Shown: positions 61,737-64,000 of the stretch, in pieces
How the letters are laid out: each line of letters begins with the position of its first letter
How positions within the stretch are numbered: the stretch's first letter is position 1
NCBI RefSeq assembly: GCF_018100905.1
Contig: NZ_JAGJEG010000001.1
Location: forward strand, 597,917 to 661,916
Reading direction: 5' to 3'
Source: Pseudoalteromonas sp. MMG010
GTDB lineage: Bacteria; Pseudomonadota; Gammaproteobacteria; Enterobacterales; Alteromonadaceae
Length of the DNA: 64,000 bases
Translations under genes and position numbers: made by a program
The notes under the pieces: model-generated
Database searches by the model: none
What the model was told of the DNA's origin: nothing
The model's input: the letters and a program-made list of their open reading frames with translations, nothing else

Positions 61737-61775
61737 TAAATTAGATATCTCTAAAAAATCGAGATATCTAATTTA
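61737..61775. terminator. Bidirectional hairpin between gsk and glsA
   Basis: TAAATTAGATATCTC and GAGATATCTAATTTA form a perfect 15-bp stem around a 9-nt loop. It begins 15 bp after the gsk stop and extends into the last codons of glsA on the other strand. T runs are weak. Confidence 0.65.
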
Positions 61776-62686
61776 TGTGATAATAACTCAAGCGCCGTAA
61801 TTCCTGCCACAGAGTTACCAAATCCGTTTAATCCTGGCGAATATACAGCCACAGTAAATTTATTAGGCAGCACAGCTAAGATTGCACCAGAGACACCCGA
61901 CTTACCCGGCATACCCACTCGGTAACCAAAGTCACCTGCCGCATCATATAATCCACTTGTAAATAATAACGAATTCAGCTGCTTATTCTGTAAACTGGTT
62001 AATACTTGCTTACCTGAACTGCAATCAACACCTTTATTAGCTAAAAAGTTATATGCCTTAGCAAGCTCAATACAATTGAGTTCAATGGCACAAAAATTAA
62101 AATAACTCCAAAGCACATCATCTACATCATTATTAAAATTATCAAACGACTTCATTAAATGAGCCATGGCTGCATTTCTATGTTTAAACTCGTACTCAGA
62201 ATTAGCGACTGCTTTATCGATAATAATCGATTGATTACCCGCTAACTTCCTAAATGTATCTAGCATAAAATAACGTGGTGCTGATAATCGACCGTATAAT
62301 GCATCACAAGTAACAATCGCCCCGGCATTAATAAACGGATTTCGTGGTATGCCTTTTTCAAACTCAAGCTGAGTTAATGAATTAAACGCCGTGCCAGATG
62401 GTTCTTTACCCACTCGCTCCCAAAGTGCATCTCCATAGCGTTGAAGTGCCAGCGTTAAGGTCATTACTTTAGATACCGACTGAATAGTAAAGCGCTCAGA
62501 GCAGTCGCCAGCACATACTGTTTGACCATCAGTAGTATAAATAGCAATTGAAAATTGATTTGGATCGATGCTCGCCAGTGCTGGAATATAATCAGCTACT
62601 TTACCTTGAGTTAATAGAGGGCGAACCTCAATAGCAATTTCATTTAATACTTGTTGATAATGCGCTATAGACAACGGAAACCCCAT
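61751..62686 (-). CDS. glsA: Glutaminase (serine-dependent beta-lactamase-like)
   Basis: The 311-residue enzyme hydrolyses glutamine to glutamate and ammonia. The catalytic SxxK is in FTIQSVSKVMTL, and further motifs are GKEPSGTAFNSL, RNPFINAGAI and GYRVGMPGKSGVSGAILAVLP. ATG 62686 (MGFPLSIAHYQQ) is preferred to an upstream TTG at 62701. The final codons lie inside the hairpin shared with gsk. Symbol could equally be glsB; the sequence does not decide. Confidence 0.94.
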   Translation of the reverse strand: MGFPLSIAHYQQVLNEIAIEVRPLLTQGKVADYIPALASIDPNQFSIAIYTTDGQTVCAGDCSERFTIQSVSKVMTLTLALQRYGDALWERVGKEPSGTAFNSLTQLEFEKGIPRNPFINAGAIVTCDALYGRLSAPRYFMLDTFRKLAGNQSIIIDKAVANSEYEFKHRNAAMAHLMKSFDNFNNDVDDVLWSYFNFCAIELNCIELAKAYNFLANKGVDCSSGKQVLTSLQNKQLNSLLFTSGLYDAAGDFGYRVGMPGKSGVSGAILAVLPNKFTVAVYSPGLNGFGNSVAGITALELLSHKLDISIF

Positions 62687-62941
62687 CAAAACAAAAATCA
62701 AATACTAACATATTAGGTAAGAAAAACCTCAAAGAGGAACAAACAACGACAATTAAAATTGAGAATAAATCTATTTATACGATATCAAAATAGGCAGTAT
62801 CATAATGCTAAAAATAAGATAATATTCTTAGCTAGTTAATTTTTATTTATTAAATGCCAAACAGCAATAAAAAAACCACATAGCAAATATTTATCATCGG
62901 CTAATGCGTTAAACAATAACGCCTATAAAGGGCTAGGCTAA

Positions 62942-63710
62942 TCAGACGCTACGCTTTAGAGAACTGTTCTAGTGACTAAATCATTATTTTTAATGTTTTT
63001 TCACTTCTCATTTACCTTCATTTTCTTCTCTTTGTGAGCATTGGTTTTGTTTTTGGCTTTTAGTGATTAATACATTTATGCACAAAGAGGCGCTTCGCTC
63101 ATGAGACGCTGCGCTTTAGAGTAGTGACCTAGTGATTTAGTGATTGAATGACTAAGCCATTACTTTTAATGTTTTTTCACTTCTCATTTACCCTCATTTG
63201 CTTCTCTTTGTGAGCAATGGGCTTTTGTCTTTGGTTTCAAGTAACTAAGACATTTATTCACAAAGAGGCGCTTCGCTTTGGAGACGCTGCGCTTTAGAGA
63301 AGTGATTTAGTGATTGAGTGACTAAGCCATTACTTTTAATGTCTTTTCACTTCTCATTTACTCTCATTTTCTTCTCTTTGTGAGCAGTGGGCTTTTGTCT
63401 TTGGTTTTTAGTGATTAAGACATTTATTCACAAAGAGGCGCTTCGCTTTGGAGACGCTGCGCTTTAGTGTAGTGATTTAGGGACTAGAACGTGTTTATTG
63501 GCTTCTCATTTACCCTCATTTGCTTCTCTTTGTGAGCAATGGGCTTTTGTCTTTGGTTTTTAGTGATTAAGTGACTATTTGCACAAAGAGGCGCTTCGCT
63601 TTGGAGACGCTGCGCTTTAGTGTAGTGATTTAGGGACTAGAACGTGTTTATTGGCTTCTCATTTACCCTCATTTGCTTCTCTTTGTCAGCATTGGCTTTT
63701 GTTTTAGTTA
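62942..63710. repeat. Long-unit imperfect direct repeats next to the rRNA operon
   Basis: The marker CTTCTCATTTA recurs at 63004, 63180, 63350, 63502 and 63655, giving periods of 176, 170, 152 and 153 bp, with a partial unit before and after. The last two full units are nearly identical. Each unit carries CTCTTTGTG and CACAAAGAG arms about 50 nt apart. The four complete units also carry two related 16-bp blocks on the minus strand (AAAGCGCAGCGTCTCC and AAAGCGAAGCGCCTCT; the second is partly altered in the first unit). No open frame fits the repeats. Bases 62687-62941, upstream of them, hold nothing recognised beyond the glsA promoter region. Confidence 0.85.
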
Positions 63711-63766
63711 TTCAGAATTTTCTTGATTAGGTACAGGGTGGGATTGTATATATGTCAGACAACAAA

Positions 63767-63794
63767 AAACCCGTCACATTGCTGTAACGGGTTT
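63767..63794 (-). terminator. Terminator of the rRNA operon
   Basis: AAACCCGTCACA / TGTAACGGGTTT, a stem with one mismatch, followed by TTTTT on the minus strand, about 12 bp after the 5S gene. Confidence 0.88.
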
Positions 63795-63805
63795 CTTTAA
63801 TTAGA

Positions 63806-63921
63806 TCCTGGTAATGTCCTACTTTCACATAACAAATGCTACACTATCATCGGCGCTGTTTCGTTTCACTACTGAGTTCGGCATGGGGTCAGGTGGGTCC
63901 AAAACGCTATTGTCACCAAGA
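63806..63921 (-). rRNA. rrf: 5S ribosomal RNA
   Basis: The minus strand carries the 5S core ACCCACCTGACCCCATGCCG, then AACTCAGTAGTGAAACG and GCGCCGATGATAGTGTAGC. The ends TTGGTGACAAT and ATTACCAGG pair as helix I. About 116 nt. It is the last gene of an rRNA operon whose 16S and 23S genes lie beyond the window. Confidence 0.95.
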
Positions 63922-63977
63922 AAATTCTGTACAATTTTCTTATTTTTTTAATTTAAAGTCCTAAGACTGAATTTGAA

Positions 63978-64000
63978 GCCTGGTAATGTCCTACTTTCAC
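63978..64000 (-). rRNA. rrf: Second 5S ribosomal RNA, partial
   Basis: CCTGGTAATGTCCTACTTTC at 63979-63998 repeats exactly the 3' end of the downstream 5S gene. The rest lies outside the window. The spacer between the two 5S copies is 56 bp. Confidence 0.88.

Noticed and set aside
62942..63710. Repeats as a CRISPR array
   Set aside because: Units are 152-176 bp and homologous throughout, with no short repeat/unique spacer alternation and no cas genes.

Overview
The window looks like chromosomal DNA of a marine gammaproteobacterium of the Alteromonadales, most likely Pseudoalteromonas. This is an inference from the AT-rich base composition, protein sequences close to but distinct from enterobacterial ones, a MipA/DUF3019/two-component cluster, a cold-water-type LacZ, and an rRNA operon ending in tandem 5S genes. 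Most of it is core genome with gene orders shared with E. coli (ygfB-pepP-ubiH-ubiI, sfsA-dksA-gluQ-pcnB-folK-panB-panC, epd-pgk-fba, ydbH-ynbE-ydbL, purL/mltF, yqhD/yqhC), interrupted by small accessory blocks.

Layout. 1-8.1 kb: a truncated secreted subtilisin, a four-gene MipA/DUF3019/response regulator/kinase operon, a photolyase-cryptochrome family gene with a frameshifted DUF2256 partner, and a secreted esterase. 8.2-15 kb: ubiquinone hydroxylases, PepP and YgfB, the 6S RNA gene, a purine phosphoribosyltransferase and PepB. 15.1-21.4 kb: sfsA to panC plus a small cysteine-rich lipoprotein. Here pcnB appears to start at AUU. 21.4-25.1 kb: pstS, phoR and phoB, a good Pho box before phoB, and then an unusual intergenic region with twelve GATC sites in 333 bp. 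25.1-31.8 kb: epd-pgk-fba, a peroxiredoxin, and a DUF4212/acetate-type symporter pair. 32-39 kb: a symporter-domain hybrid kinase (CrbS type), a decayed RelE-type toxin, an acidic lipoprotein and a TMEM143-family protein. 39-46.5 kb: AraC regulator/lacZ, yqhD/yqhC and an orphan sugar-type binding protein. 46.6-55.5 kb: ydbH-ynbE-ydbL, purL and mltF. 55.7-59.7 kb: an unrecognised three-gene envelope operon (secreted vWA-like protein, four-helix coiled-coil membrane protein, OmpA lipoprotein) and a tiny arginine-rich protein, both sitting between mltF and tadA, which are neighbours in E. coli. 59.7-62.7 kb: tadA, gsk and glutaminase. 62.9-64 kb: long-unit direct repeats followed by the 3' end of an rRNA operon with two 5S genes on the minus strand.

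The best candidate for an undescribed system is the translationally coupled three-gene operon at 55729-59247, whose products would span inner membrane, periplasm and outer membrane. The GATC-dense intergenic region at 24773-25105 is the most striking non-coding signal. No integrase, transposase, CRISPR array or tRNA gene was recognised.
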